From DASRHK01 sp035650495 (lineage in GTDB: Bacteria > Pseudomonadota > Gammaproteobacteria > Nevskiales > Nevskiaceae), in assembly GCA_035650495.1 (NCBI GenBank), contig DASRHK010000143.1, positions 1-54,989 on the forward strand: a stretch of 54,989 bases of DNA, given 5' to 3'. The notes beneath the pieces were generated by a model, which had not been told where the DNA came from, ran no database searches, and saw only the letters and a list, made by a program, of their open reading frames with translations. Position numbers and translations under genes: made by a program. Shown piece by piece: positions 32,604 through 40,851 of this stretch (its first letter is position 1; every line of letters starts with the position of its first letter).

Positions 32604-33488
32604 TTACGACAGGAGATGCCGGCGCAGGAATGCCGTCTGATCCTCGACCGCGCGCTCGAACCACTCGCCGAGATAGATATCGAAATGGCCGATCGGATAG
32701 CGCTTCACTTCACCGCGCTTCGCGCGTGACGCGCATTTGAGCGTCGCGTCGAGCGGACACAGCGAATCGGTGTCGCAGACGCAGTAGAGCACGGGGCACG
32801 CGAGCTTCGACGCCTGAAGCCCCGGCCGATACGTGCCGACGTGCAGCGCGATCCGCGCGGCGACGCGGTTCTGCCAGTTGGTGTCCGGCGGCAAGAGCGC
32901 CTTGAAGCCGGGCTCGGAGTCCGGCGTCGCCATCACCGCCAGCGCGCCCGGCGGACCGACGGCCGGGATCGTGTGCGGCGCGCCGCCGAAGAGCGCGCCG
33001 ATCTGATCGCGCAGCCCTTCGACGGTCATTCTCAAGATGTTCACCGCGCCGAGCGCCGGCAGCGTCGCCAGTCCATCCTGGAACGGGCACTGCGAGATCA
33101 CCGCCGCGATGTGACCATCCTGCGCAGCCACCGCGATGACGTGTCCGCCGGAGAACGACGAGCCGAACAGCGCGACGCGATCGCGATCGCCCCACGGCAA
33201 GCCGCGCGCGTAGGCGATCGCAGCGTGGTAGTCCGCGTGCTGCCGCGAAATGTCGAGCAGCTGGCGCGGCTCGCCGCCGCTCGCGCCGAAGTGGCGGTAG
33301 TCGAACAGCAGCGCGCCGAATCCCGCTTCGCAAAATCGCTCGGCATACGCGGGCAATCGCAGCTCGCGCGTCGCGGAGAATCCGTGCGCCATGACGACGA
33401 CCGGATGCGGTCCCTTGCCTTCCGGCTGATACAGCCACGCGGCGATCTTCTCGCCGCCGGACGCGAAGCTGACGTCGGCGCGCTTCAT
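32604..33488 (-). CDS. Alpha/beta hydrolase
   Basis: 294 residues. The oxyanion loop is at MAHGFSATRE (about 33-42), the nucleophile Ser in FGSSFSGG (about 108-115), a likely Asp in YCVCDTDSLCP and the His in YPIGHFDIY near the C-terminus. It resembles the dienelactone hydrolase/BAAT-like group and the hydrolases that accompany degradation clusters. It is last in the 12-gene run downstream of the ketone carboxylase and overlaps the preceding gene by four bases, so a role in hydrolysing an ester or activated acid from that pathway is plausible but inferred. Confidence 0.88.
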   Translation of the reverse strand: MKRADVSFASGGEKIAAWLYQPEGKGPHPVVVMAHGFSATRELRLPAYAERFCEAGFGALLFDYRHFGASGGEPRQLLDISRQHADYHAAIAYARGLPWGDRDRVALFGSSFSGGHVIAVAAQDGHIAAVISQCPFQDGLATLPALGAVNILRMTVEGLRDQIGALFGGAPHTIPAVGPPGALAVMATPDSEPGFKALLPPDTNWQNRVAARIALHVGTYRPGLQASKLACPVLYCVCDTDSLCPLDATLKCASRAKRGEVKRYPIGHFDIYLGEWFERAVEDQTAFLRRHLLS

Positions 33489-34603
33489 CCGCGCGTGATC
33501 ACGGCATCGCCGGCGAGCCCGAAGCTCTGCAGCACGCCGTGCAGCTCGCGATGCCCGAACGCCTGGCAACCCGACGCGAAGCCCCAGCGCTTCGCCGGCG
33601 CCTGCAGAAGGTGATACGCCGCGTACGCTTGCAGCAATCCAGTCTGCTTGTAGTTGCACGTGCCGTGGATCACGACCTGCACCCGCTTGCCCATCGGTCC
33701 GCTGGCGATGACCGAATCGAGCGACGTGTTGATGCGCTGGTTCTCGCGCGGCGGCATGCCGGCCTGCAAGCTCGCGGCCATGTCGGACAGCGCCTTCTCC
33801 TGCTCGGCCTTCGGCATCTTCTTGATCTTCTCCTCGACGACGCTCGTGATCTGCACCACGCCTTCCATCACCGTGCGCTCGAACACGCCGCCCATCGCCT
33901 TGCAGTTGGCCACACGCGGATCGTTCTTGAACCACACCGGATGCGCGGTGCCGCCCCAGGGCAGCACCATCGAGACGGCGTGCTGGCCGGGAATCACGTA
34001 CTCGGCTTTCGCGAACGGCGACCACTGCACGTACTGGTTCTGCTCGAGGTAGTAGAAGTTCGCGGTGAGGATGCTGAAGATCGTCTGCGTCGACGCGTAG
34101 GTCGGGAAGCCTTTCCACAGGACGAGAATGTCGAGCGTGTCGAGGCCCGGCGTCTCGAGCGCGATCTGCGCGGCGATCTCGCCGGTCGTGTACATCTGCG
34201 CGATGCCGGGCGCGAGCAGAAGATTCTTCGCCGCGAACTTCGCGCCCCACTGCTCTTCGGCGTGCATCATCCAGTTCTGCTCGCCGTTGGTGTCGGTGTA
34301 ATGGCAGCCGGCGGCGAGTGAGGCTTCGACGGCTTCGGGCCCGTACTTCATGAACGGCCCGACCATGTTGCACACGACCTTCGCGCCCTTGAACAGATCG
34401 GTGAGTGCCTTCGTCGTATGCGCGACCTCGGCGATCTCGTACTCGGCATTCTCGATGCCGGGCACCTTGTCCATCACTTCCTTGACGCGCTTGCCGTCGC
34501 GGCCGGCGGCGATGAAGGGCACGCGATACTCGCGCAGGTACTCCGCGACGAGGCGCCCGGTGTAGCCGGTGACGCCGTAGATGACGACGGGTTTCTTGCT
34601 CAC
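33485..34603 (-). CDS. Saccharopine dehydrogenase-like / trans-acting enoyl reductase-like protein
   Basis: 372 residues. An N-terminal Rossmann motif VIYGVTGYTGRLVAEYL (7-23) is followed by an NMVGPFMKYGPEAVEASLAAG region (shown in part) that is typical of the saccharopine dehydrogenase fold and of trans-acting enoyl reductases. Catalysis is probably NAD(P)-dependent reduction or oxidation, but the substrate is unknown. It lies between a monooxygenase and a hydrolase in the carboxylase-linked run; the four-base overlap with the hydrolase supports co-translation. Confidence 0.8.
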   Translation of the reverse strand: MSKKPVVIYGVTGYTGRLVAEYLREYRVPFIAAGRDGKRVKEVMDKVPGIENAEYEIAEVAHTTKALTDLFKGAKVVCNMVGPFMKYGPEAVEASLAAGCHYTDTNGEQNWMMHAEEQWGAKFAAKNLLLAPGIAQMYTTGEIAAQIALETPGLDTLDILVLWKGFPTYASTQTIFSILTANFYYLEQNQYVQWSPFAKAEYVIPGQHAVSMVLPWGGTAHPVWFKNDPRVANCKAMGGVFERTVMEGVVQITSVVEEKIKKMPKAEQEKALSDMAASLQAGMPPRENQRINTSLDSVIASGPMGKRVQVVIHGTCNYKQTGLLQAYAAYHLLQAPAKRWGFASGCQAFGHRELHGVLQSFGLAGDAVITRG

Positions 34604-34624
34604 GACGTTCTCCCCTGTGTTGTT

Positions 34625-36085
34625 TCAGGTCACCACGTATTCGTCCCAGCGCGGCGCGCGCATCTCGCGGGCGTAGCGCTCGAAGCTGAAGGGCCACAAG
34701 GCCGGGCGCCCGGAGGCGCCGAGATACCAGCTGCTGCAGCCGCCCGCGATCCACACCGTGCGCGGCAGGCCTTCGCTGACCTCGCGATTGAATTCGGCGA
34801 GCGCATCGACGCGCGGCTCGAAGCGTGTGGCGTCGCCGCGACGGTAGCGCTCGATGAACGCCATCACATAGCTCGCCTGGATCTCGGAGGTGGAGATCAG
34901 CGGGAAATTGCCGATCGGCGTGTACGGTCCGACCATCATGAAATAGTTCGGGAAGCCCGGAACCGTCACCGTGCGCAGCGCCTCAGGCCCGGATTTCCAG
35001 ACCTGATCGATGTCGGCGCCGGCTTCGGTGGTCAATCGCATCGGACGCACGTATGCCTGCGCCTCGAAGCCGGTGGCGAGCACCAGCACGTCGAGCTCGT
35101 GGAGGCGCGCATCGGCCGTGCGCACGCCGCGCGGCTCGATCCGCTCGATCGCCGACGTCACCAGCTCGGCATTGGGCTCTTGGATCTTCTCGTAGAAATC
35201 CGTCGAGAACACCAGTCGCTTGCAGCCCGGCTCATAGCTCGGCCGCAGCTTCTCGCGCAGCGCCGGATCGCGCACGCTCTTCTCGAGATTGCGGCGCGTG
35301 ATCCACGCGAGCACGCGATGCTGGAAGTTGCGGGTGTCGATCACCGCACGGGCGAACGTCCACTGGAAGTACACGCGCAGCGCGTGATACATGAGCTTCG
35401 ACGCGCCGGGCACGGATCGCAGGATCGCCTGGGTGATGCGCGAGTAGCGCAGGTTCCAGATCGGGAAGATCCACTGCGGCGTGCGCTGGAACAGCGAGAG
35501 CTTCGCCACCCGCGGCACCAGCGCGGAAGTGATCTGCGTCGCGGTCGAGCCCGTGCCGATCACGCCGATGCGCTTGCCATCGAGCGGCACCGACTCGTCC
35601 CAGCGCGCGGTGTGGAAGCTCGCGCCCCGGAACGTAGGCAGGCCCGGCAGCTTCGGCACGCTCGGGTTGTGCAGCACGCCGGTCGCCGCGATCAGGAAAT
35701 CGGCTTCGAGCTCGTCGCCGTTCTCGCAACGCACGCTCCAGCGACCGTTCGCCCAATGCGCCGCGATCGCACGCGCGTTGAGCTTGATGCGATCGCTCAG
35801 CCGATGGCGCTCGGCGGTGCGCTCGAAGTAGCGCTGGATCTCCTCGCCCGGGGAGAACCAGTGGCTCCACTGCGGATTCGGCTCGAACGAGTACGAATAC
35901 AGATGCGACGGGATGTCGCAGGCGATGCCGGGATAGCGGTTGTCGCGCCAGGTGCCGCCGACACGGTCCGCTTTCTCGAGGATCTGGAACGAGCGGATGC
36001 CGGCTTCGAGCAGGCGGATGCCCATCAGGATGCCGGACATGCCGGCACCGATGATGACCACGCGCGGCTCGCGCGCTGGATTCAC
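34625..36085 (-). CDS. Flavin-containing monooxygenase, Baeyer-Villiger type
   Basis: 486 residues. Two Rossmann motifs, GAGMSG (13-18) for FAD and GTGSTA (177-182) for NADPH, flank the Baeyer-Villiger fingerprint F152-x-G154-x3-H158-x3-W162. GGTWRDNRYPGIACDIPSH (43-61) is the second conserved region. Enzymes of this type insert oxygen next to a ketone to give an ester or lactone. In this cluster it could be an oxygen-dependent alternative to carboxylation of the same ketone, or it could act on another ring; that is inference. Seven bases separate it from the SDR upstream. Confidence 0.9.
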   Translation of the reverse strand: MNPAREPRVVIIGAGMSGILMGIRLLEAGIRSFQILEKADRVGGTWRDNRYPGIACDIPSHLYSYSFEPNPQWSHWFSPGEEIQRYFERTAERHRLSDRIKLNARAIAAHWANGRWSVRCENGDELEADFLIAATGVLHNPSVPKLPGLPTFRGASFHTARWDESVPLDGKRIGVIGTGSTATQITSALVPRVAKLSLFQRTPQWIFPIWNLRYSRITQAILRSVPGASKLMYHALRVYFQWTFARAVIDTRNFQHRVLAWITRRNLEKSVRDPALREKLRPSYEPGCKRLVFSTDFYEKIQEPNAELVTSAIERIEPRGVRTADARLHELDVLVLATGFEAQAYVRPMRLTTEAGADIDQVWKSGPEALRTVTVPGFPNYFMMVGPYTPIGNFPLISTSEIQASYVMAFIERYRRGDATRFEPRVDALAEFNREVSEGLPRTVWIAGGCSSWYLGASGRPALWPFSFERYAREMRAPRWDEYVVT

Positions 36086-36092
36086 GCGTGGC

Positions 36093-36854
36093 TCATGCCG
36101 TCATGCCGCCGTCGACGACCAGATCGCTGCCGGTCATATAGCTCGACTCGTCCGACGCGAGGAACAGCACGCACTGCGCGATCTCCTCGGGCTTGGCGAA
36201 GCGGCCCATCGGAATGCGCTCGAGTGTCTTGCCCGCGAACTTCTGCGCGTCGTCCGGCTTCATCGTGGCGAGCGCGCCCGCGACCATCTGCGTCTCGGCG
36301 AAGCCGGGGCAGACGTTGTTGATGCGGATGTTGTAGCCGCTGCGCGCGCAGTGGATCGCGGCAGAGCGGGTGAAAATCCGCACGCCGCCCTTCGCCGCGT
36401 TGTAAGCCGGGATCAGCGCTTCGCCGACGAGCCCTTCGATCGACGCGATGTTGACGATCGATCCGCCTCTGCCCTTCATCTTGCCGATCGCCGCCTGCGT
36501 GCCGAGGAAGACGCCGGTGAGATTGATATCCACCGTGCGCTTCCAGTCGGCGAAAGAGATCTGCTCGACATCGGCAATGCCAGCGATGCCGGCGTTGTTC
36601 ACCACGACGTCGACCTTGCCCCACTTCGCGATCAATGCCTCGAGCGTTGTCGACCATTGCGCTGCGTCGGCGACGTCCTGCACACGGAACGTCGCGTTGC
36701 CGCCCAGCAGCGACGCCGCCGCCTGGCCGCCGTCGCGATCGACGTCGGTGATCATCACCTTCGCGCCTTCCGCGATCAGCGCCTGCGCGGAGGCGAGCCC
36801 GAGCCCGCGCGCGCCGCCGGTGACGAGACAAACCTTGTCGGCGACTCGCTTCAT
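36093..36854 (-). CDS. Short-chain dehydrogenase/reductase, glucose-1-dehydrogenase-like
   Basis: 253 residues. Classical SDR: TGGARGLG (12-19), NNAG (86-89), S138 and Y151-x3-K155, and a C-terminal GSDLVVDGGMTA. It is likely to interconvert a secondary alcohol and ketone with NAD(P). It overlaps the CoA ligase gene upstream by four bases (36851-36854) and precedes the monooxygenase gene by seven bases. Confidence 0.92.
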   Translation of the reverse strand: MKRVADKVCLVTGGARGLGLASAQALIAEGAKVMITDVDRDGGQAAASLLGGNATFRVQDVADAAQWSTTLEALIAKWGKVDVVVNNAGIAGIADVEQISFADWKRTVDINLTGVFLGTQAAIGKMKGRGGSIVNIASIEGLVGEALIPAYNAAKGGVRIFTRSAAIHCARSGYNIRINNVCPGFAETQMVAGALATMKPDDAQKFAGKTLERIPMGRFAKPEEIAQCVLFLASDESSYMTGSDLVVDGGMTA

Positions 36855-38887
36855 GCCCGCTCCTTGGCGCGCCATTGGTAGTCCAGCGATTCCTGCGCGA
36901 AGCGCACGAACCAGTCGATCGACTCGGGATTCATCATCGCGTCGCGGCTCGCCGCTTTCTCGAGCGGCCAGCCCATCAGGATCTTGCGCACCGGCACTTC
37001 CATCTTCTTGCCGGTGAGCGTGTACGGGATCGCCTCGATCGCATAGGTGCGATCGGGCACGTGGCGCGGGCTGCAGTCCTCGCGCAGCTTCGCGTACATG
37101 CGATCGAGCAACGGCTGATCGAGCCTGAAGCCGGGCTTCAACTTCACGAACAGCGGCATGAAGAAATGCCCGCCCGGCAATTCGCAGCAGACGATCATGC
37201 TGTCGGCGATCTCGGGCAGCTGCTCCACCGCGCGGTAGATCTCTGCCGTGCCGATGCGCACACCGTGGCGGTTCAGCGTCGAGTCGGAGCGGCCGTAGAT
37301 GTAGCAGCCGCCGCGCGCATTGATCTTGATGAAGTCGCCGTGCCGCCAGACGCCGGGAAAGTGATCGAAGTAGCTCTCGTGATAGCGCTTGCCGCCCGCG
37401 TCGTTCCAGAAATGGATCGGCATCGACGGGAACGGCGTCGTCACCACGAGCTCGCCGACCTGATCGACGACTTCCTTGCCGTCGTCGCTCCACGCGTGCA
37501 CGTCCATGCCGAGCATGCGCGTCTGGATCTCGCCGGCGTAGACCGGCAGCGTCGGCGCGGCGCCGACGAAGCCGCTCGCGATCTCGGTGCCGCCTGACTG
37601 CGAGGTCACCCACAGATCCGGCTTCACGCTGCGATAGAACCACGCAAACGTTTCCGGCGTGGACGGCGCACCACTCACGAGGATGGAATCGAGCGCGGAC
37701 AGATCGAAGCTCTTCCCCGGCTCGAGCCGGGCCTTCTCCATCATCTGCACGAACGTGGGGCTGGCACCGAAGTTGGTCGCGCGCGTTTCCGCCGCGAGCT
37801 TCCAGAGCAGCTCAGGCCCCGGATGCACCGGCGAGCCGTCGTAGAGCGTGACGCGCGCGCCCGCGGTGAGCGCGGCGAGCAGGATGTTCCACATCACCCA
37901 GCCGGTGGTCGAGTAGAAGAACATCGCCGAGCCGACGGAGAGGTTGAGATGGAAGTGCATCAGCTTCAGATGCTCCATCAGCACGCCGACGTGACTGTGC
38001 ACGATCGCCTTGGGCAAGCCGGTCGTGCCTGAAGAGAACAGCACCCACAGCGGATGATCGTGCGCGACGCGCTCGAAGCGGAAGCGATCGCGCGGCACGT
38101 CGTGATGATCCAGCAGCGTCGACCACGCCATCAGATGCGGAACGTCCGGCGGCGGCGTCGACGGCGCGAGATACGGCAGCCAGATCACGCGCTCGAGCGT
38201 CGGCAGCTCGGCGAGGATGCGACGCACTTCCGCCTCGCGCTTGAAGTCCTTGCCGCCGAAGCGATAGCCATCGGCGGCGAACAGGATCTTCGGGGCGATC
38301 TGCGAGAAGCGCTCGATGACCGTCTTCACGCCGAACTCCGGCGCGGCCGACGACCACACCGCGCCGATGGCGGTCGACGCCATCATCGCGATCGCGGTCT
38401 CGGGAACGTTCGGCATGTAGCTGACGACGCGATCGCCGGGCTTCACGCCGAGCGAGCGCAATTGCGTGGCGACGATGCGCACCTGCCGCGCGAGCTCGCG
38501 CCAGGTCATGGTGTCGAGCGCGCGCGTCTCGGACAGATGATGGAAGACGATCTCGTCGTCGGCCGCGATCTCCTCGTGGCGCAGCAGATGCTCGGCGTAG
38601 TTCACGCGCGAGCCCTCGAACCATTTCGCGCCCGGCATCACGCGCCGGTCGAGCACTTGCTGATATGGCGTGTCGGAGCGCACGTCGAAGTAGTCCCACA
38701 GCACGCCCCAGAATTCCTCGGGCGAGCGCACCGACCAGCGCCACAGTGCATCGTAGTCCGCGAGCGCCTTGCCGCGCGTGCGGCCAAGCCAATCGAGGAA
38801 GCGCGTGACGTTGGAGTTGCGCGCGTAGTCCGCACGCGGCCGCCACAGGAGCTCGCCTTCGCGCACGGCGGCGGCGACGTCGTTCAT
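36851..38887 (-). CDS. Acetoacetyl-CoA synthetase-like acid-CoA ligase
   Basis: 678 residues, close to the length of acetoacetyl-CoA synthetases (about 650). The ANL-superfamily P-loop is LFSSGTTGLPK (283-293); the AMP-binding TSQSGGTEIASGFVG region follows at about 433, and the hinge region is YIYGRSDSTLNRHGVRIGTAE (about 530-550, in part). The N-terminus (SNVTRFLDWLGRTRGKALADY, in part) is the ACAS_N-type extension of acetoacetyl-CoA synthetases. It would activate a beta-keto acid to the CoA ester with ATP. In Aromatoleum the benzoylacetate-CoA ligase is of this same type, which fits the ketone carboxylase upstream. ATG 38887 overlaps the previous stop. Confidence 0.9.
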   Translation of the reverse strand: MNDVAAAVREGELLWRPRADYARNSNVTRFLDWLGRTRGKALADYDALWRWSVRSPEEFWGVLWDYFDVRSDTPYQQVLDRRVMPGAKWFEGSRVNYAEHLLRHEEIAADDEIVFHHLSETRALDTMTWRELARQVRIVATQLRSLGVKPGDRVVSYMPNVPETAIAMMASTAIGAVWSSAAPEFGVKTVIERFSQIAPKILFAADGYRFGGKDFKREAEVRRILAELPTLERVIWLPYLAPSTPPPDVPHLMAWSTLLDHHDVPRDRFRFERVAHDHPLWVLFSSGTTGLPKAIVHSHVGVLMEHLKLMHFHLNLSVGSAMFFYSTTGWVMWNILLAALTAGARVTLYDGSPVHPGPELLWKLAAETRATNFGASPTFVQMMEKARLEPGKSFDLSALDSILVSGAPSTPETFAWFYRSVKPDLWVTSQSGGTEIASGFVGAAPTLPVYAGEIQTRMLGMDVHAWSDDGKEVVDQVGELVVTTPFPSMPIHFWNDAGGKRYHESYFDHFPGVWRHGDFIKINARGGCYIYGRSDSTLNRHGVRIGTAEIYRAVEQLPEIADSMIVCCELPGGHFFMPLFVKLKPGFRLDQPLLDRMYAKLREDCSPRHVPDRTYAIEAIPYTLTGKKMEVPVRKILMGWPLEKAASRDAMMNPESIDWFVRFAQESLDYQWRAKERA

Positions 38888-39345
38888 TTGATCGCGTAGA
38901 CGTCGTAAGCGACGGAGAACGTCGCGAGATCGGCTTCGCCGACGCCGACGCACACGCGCCGATGCAGCCATTGATAGCGCGGATCGGCGGTGCGGAACAC
39001 CGGCGCCGTGCGCAGCCCGAACTTCGGCGGCAGCTGGCCGGCGAGGAATCTCTGATAACCGTCGGCGCCGAGATCGCCGAGTCCGAGATAGGACACGTAG
39101 ATCAGCGCGCCATCGTCGAGCTCGAGCGTCGCGCGCACGTCGACCGCGAGCACTCCGTCGGTGCGCACGGTGCCCCAATCGGCGCCGACCGGCCGCACCG
39201 TGCCCTTGAGCTTGGGCCCCAGCACGTGGCCGCCGGTGATGTAGAAATTTGCGCGAGCACCTTCGGGCACCGGCCCGATCGCCTCCGGCGGCGCCTGCAG
39301 CGTGGCGGTGTAGGCGAACAGATGCTCCGCGTCGAGCTTGAACAT
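38884..39345 (-). CDS. DUF3237 domain protein
   Basis: 153 residues. It contains YITGGHVLGPKLKGTVRPVGADW (shown in part) and a GLRTAPVFRTADPRYQWL stretch, both characteristic of DUF3237, a small beta-barrel family of unknown function often found with aromatic or lipid catabolic genes. The ATG at 39345 is preferred because GAGG lies five bases upstream; a GTG at 39351 that overlaps the previous stop is the alternative. It sits immediately before the CoA ligase gene. Confidence 0.82.
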   Translation of the reverse strand: MFKLDAEHLFAYTATLQAPPEAIGPVPEGARANFYITGGHVLGPKLKGTVRPVGADWGTVRTDGVLAVDVRATLELDDGALIYVSYLGLGDLGADGYQRFLAGQLPPKFGLRTAPVFRTADPRYQWLHRRVCVGVGEADLATFSVAYDVYAIK

Positions 39346-39347
39346 AG

Positions 39348-40037
39348 TCACCTCAGATTCGCGATCTGCTGCAGGACCTGCTCGGGCTGCGCGTCGGCGG
39401 CGATGCGCAGGAAGCGCAGGTTCGGCGGCGGCGCGGCGGGCGCGATGACTTCCCAGCGGTAATGCATCGCGAGATTGAGCACGCTCTGATACGCGGACGA
39501 ATCGCTCACGCCGCCGTCGATCTCCTCGAGCACCAGGGCGTCGATGCGAACGTCGCCGAACACGCGCAGGAAGTCGGCGATGTAGACCGACGCGCTGTCA
39601 GCATCGTCGTCGCTCACATCGACATCGCTGCCGTGCGCCTGCCGATACGCGATCGCGATCCACGCGCGCGGCGACGGCATCACCAGCGCGAGCGGCTGAT
39701 TCACGGCGCCGCCGAGACCGCGGGCAAGCTCGACCAGATGCGCACGCAACGATTCGTCGGCGAGCAATGTCTTCAGCGCGAATCCGGTGCGCGATTTCGC
39801 CGCCATCACTTCGCGCAGATCGGGATGCGCGTCGAGCCAGGCGTCGATCGCAGGTGCGATCGGAAGTGTCGCGACGTCCGGCTTGAGAAGGCCCATCGCC
39901 TTTCGCTGCCAGGCGACGAACGCAGTTGCATCGAGCCACGGCGCCTTGCCGTTGGCGAGCAGCCGCGCGCAGTAGGCGTGACTATCGAGCCAGAGCACCG
40001 GCCTGGGACGCTTCAACAATTCGCCGAGCGCGCCCAT
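39348..40037 (-). CDS. Unrecognised protein of the ketone carboxylase cluster
   Basis: 229 residues, no signal peptide and no membrane segment. It opens MGALGELLKRPRPVLWLDSH and contains a helical core (WLDATAFVAWQRKAMGLLKPD, in part), an LVMPSPRAWIAIAYRQAHG strand-turn, an acidic DVDVSDDDADSASVY stretch, and a VLEEIDGG region. I do not recognise a family. The position between the SDR and DUF3237 genes, with only 8 bases upstream and a GTGA or near-overlap downstream, says it belongs to the pathway. It may be an accessory or epsilon-like carboxylase subunit, but the sequence does not show that. Confidence 0.7.
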   Translation of the reverse strand: MGALGELLKRPRPVLWLDSHAYCARLLANGKAPWLDATAFVAWQRKAMGLLKPDVATLPIAPAIDAWLDAHPDLREVMAAKSRTGFALKTLLADESLRAHLVELARGLGGAVNQPLALVMPSPRAWIAIAYRQAHGSDVDVSDDDADSASVYIADFLRVFGDVRIDALVLEEIDGGVSDSSAYQSVLNLAMHYRWEVIAPAAPPPNLRFLRIAADAQPEQVLQQIANLR

Positions 40038-40045
40038 GTTCGTCG

Positions 40046-40840
40046 TCACACCGCCGTGTAGCCGCCGTCGAGGACGAGCTCGGTGCCGGTGACCCAGCGC
40101 GAAGCGTCGGACGCGAGATAGACGATCGCGTTGGCGACGTCGCTGGTCTGACCGAAGCCGAGCAGATGACCTGCCTTGAACGCGGCCTCCGCCGTCGCGT
40201 AGTCGGGCGCAAGCCCGAGCTCCACCGCGTGCTTGATGAAGTTCGTGCCCATGTCGGTCTGCACGATCGCGGGATGCACGGAATTCACGCGGATGCCGGT
40301 GCCGAGCTGCGCGCATTCGACCGCGGCCGCTTTCGACATCAAACGCACCGCGCCTTTCGACGTGTGATATGCGATGTGGCCGGTCGTGCCGATCAGGCCG
40401 GCGACCGACGACAGATTGATGATCGACCCGCCCTTCATCACGCGCACCGCGTGCTTGAGTCCGAGGAACACGCCGCTGACGTTGACCTTCATCACGCGCT
40501 CGAAATCCTCGAGCGTGCATTGCGACAGCATCGCCGCCGTCTCGATGCCGGCGTTGTTCACCAGCACGTCGAGCTTGCCGAACGCTTTCACCGCGGCGGC
40601 GATCGCCGCTTCCCACTCGGCTTCGCGCGTGACGTCGTGCTTGAAGAACTCCGCCTTGCCACCGGCGCTTTTGATCTTCGCGACCGTGTCGCGCCCGTCC
40701 TTCTCGAGTACGTCGGCCACCATCACCGCCGCGCCCGCGTCGGCGAGCGCCTGCGCGACCGCCGCGCCGATGCCGCGCGCCGCGCCGCTGACCAGTGCCG
40801 CCTTGCCATCGAGCCGGAACGCCTTGCCCCCGTCGGCCAT
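40046..40840 (-). CDS. Short-chain dehydrogenase/reductase
   Basis: 264 residues. SGAARGIG (18-25), NNAG (95-98), S145 and Y158-x3-K162 are intact; the C-terminus is ELVLDGGYTAV. Classical SDR of the 3-hydroxyacyl or steroid dehydrogenase type. It follows the last carboxylase subunit by 11 bases with an AAAGGAGG ribosome binding site. In the Aromatoleum ethylbenzene pathway an SDR makes the ketone that the carboxylase consumes, so this gene could supply the ketone here. Confidence 0.92.
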   Translation of the reverse strand: MADGGKAFRLDGKAALVSGAARGIGAAVAQALADAGAAVMVADVLEKDGRDTVAKIKSAGGKAEFFKHDVTREAEWEAAIAAAVKAFGKLDVLVNNAGIETAAMLSQCTLEDFERVMKVNVSGVFLGLKHAVRVMKGGSIINLSSVAGLIGTTGHIAYHTSKGAVRLMSKAAAVECAQLGTGIRVNSVHPAIVQTDMGTNFIKHAVELGLAPDYATAEAAFKAGHLLGFGQTSDVANAIVYLASDASRWVTGTELVLDGGYTAV

Positions 40841-40851
40841 GACTTCCTCCT

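Noticed and set aside
34418..36322. A 634-codon plus-strand frame opposite the monooxygenase
   Set aside because: Shadow of the Baeyer-Villiger-type gene; no domain is visible in the translation.
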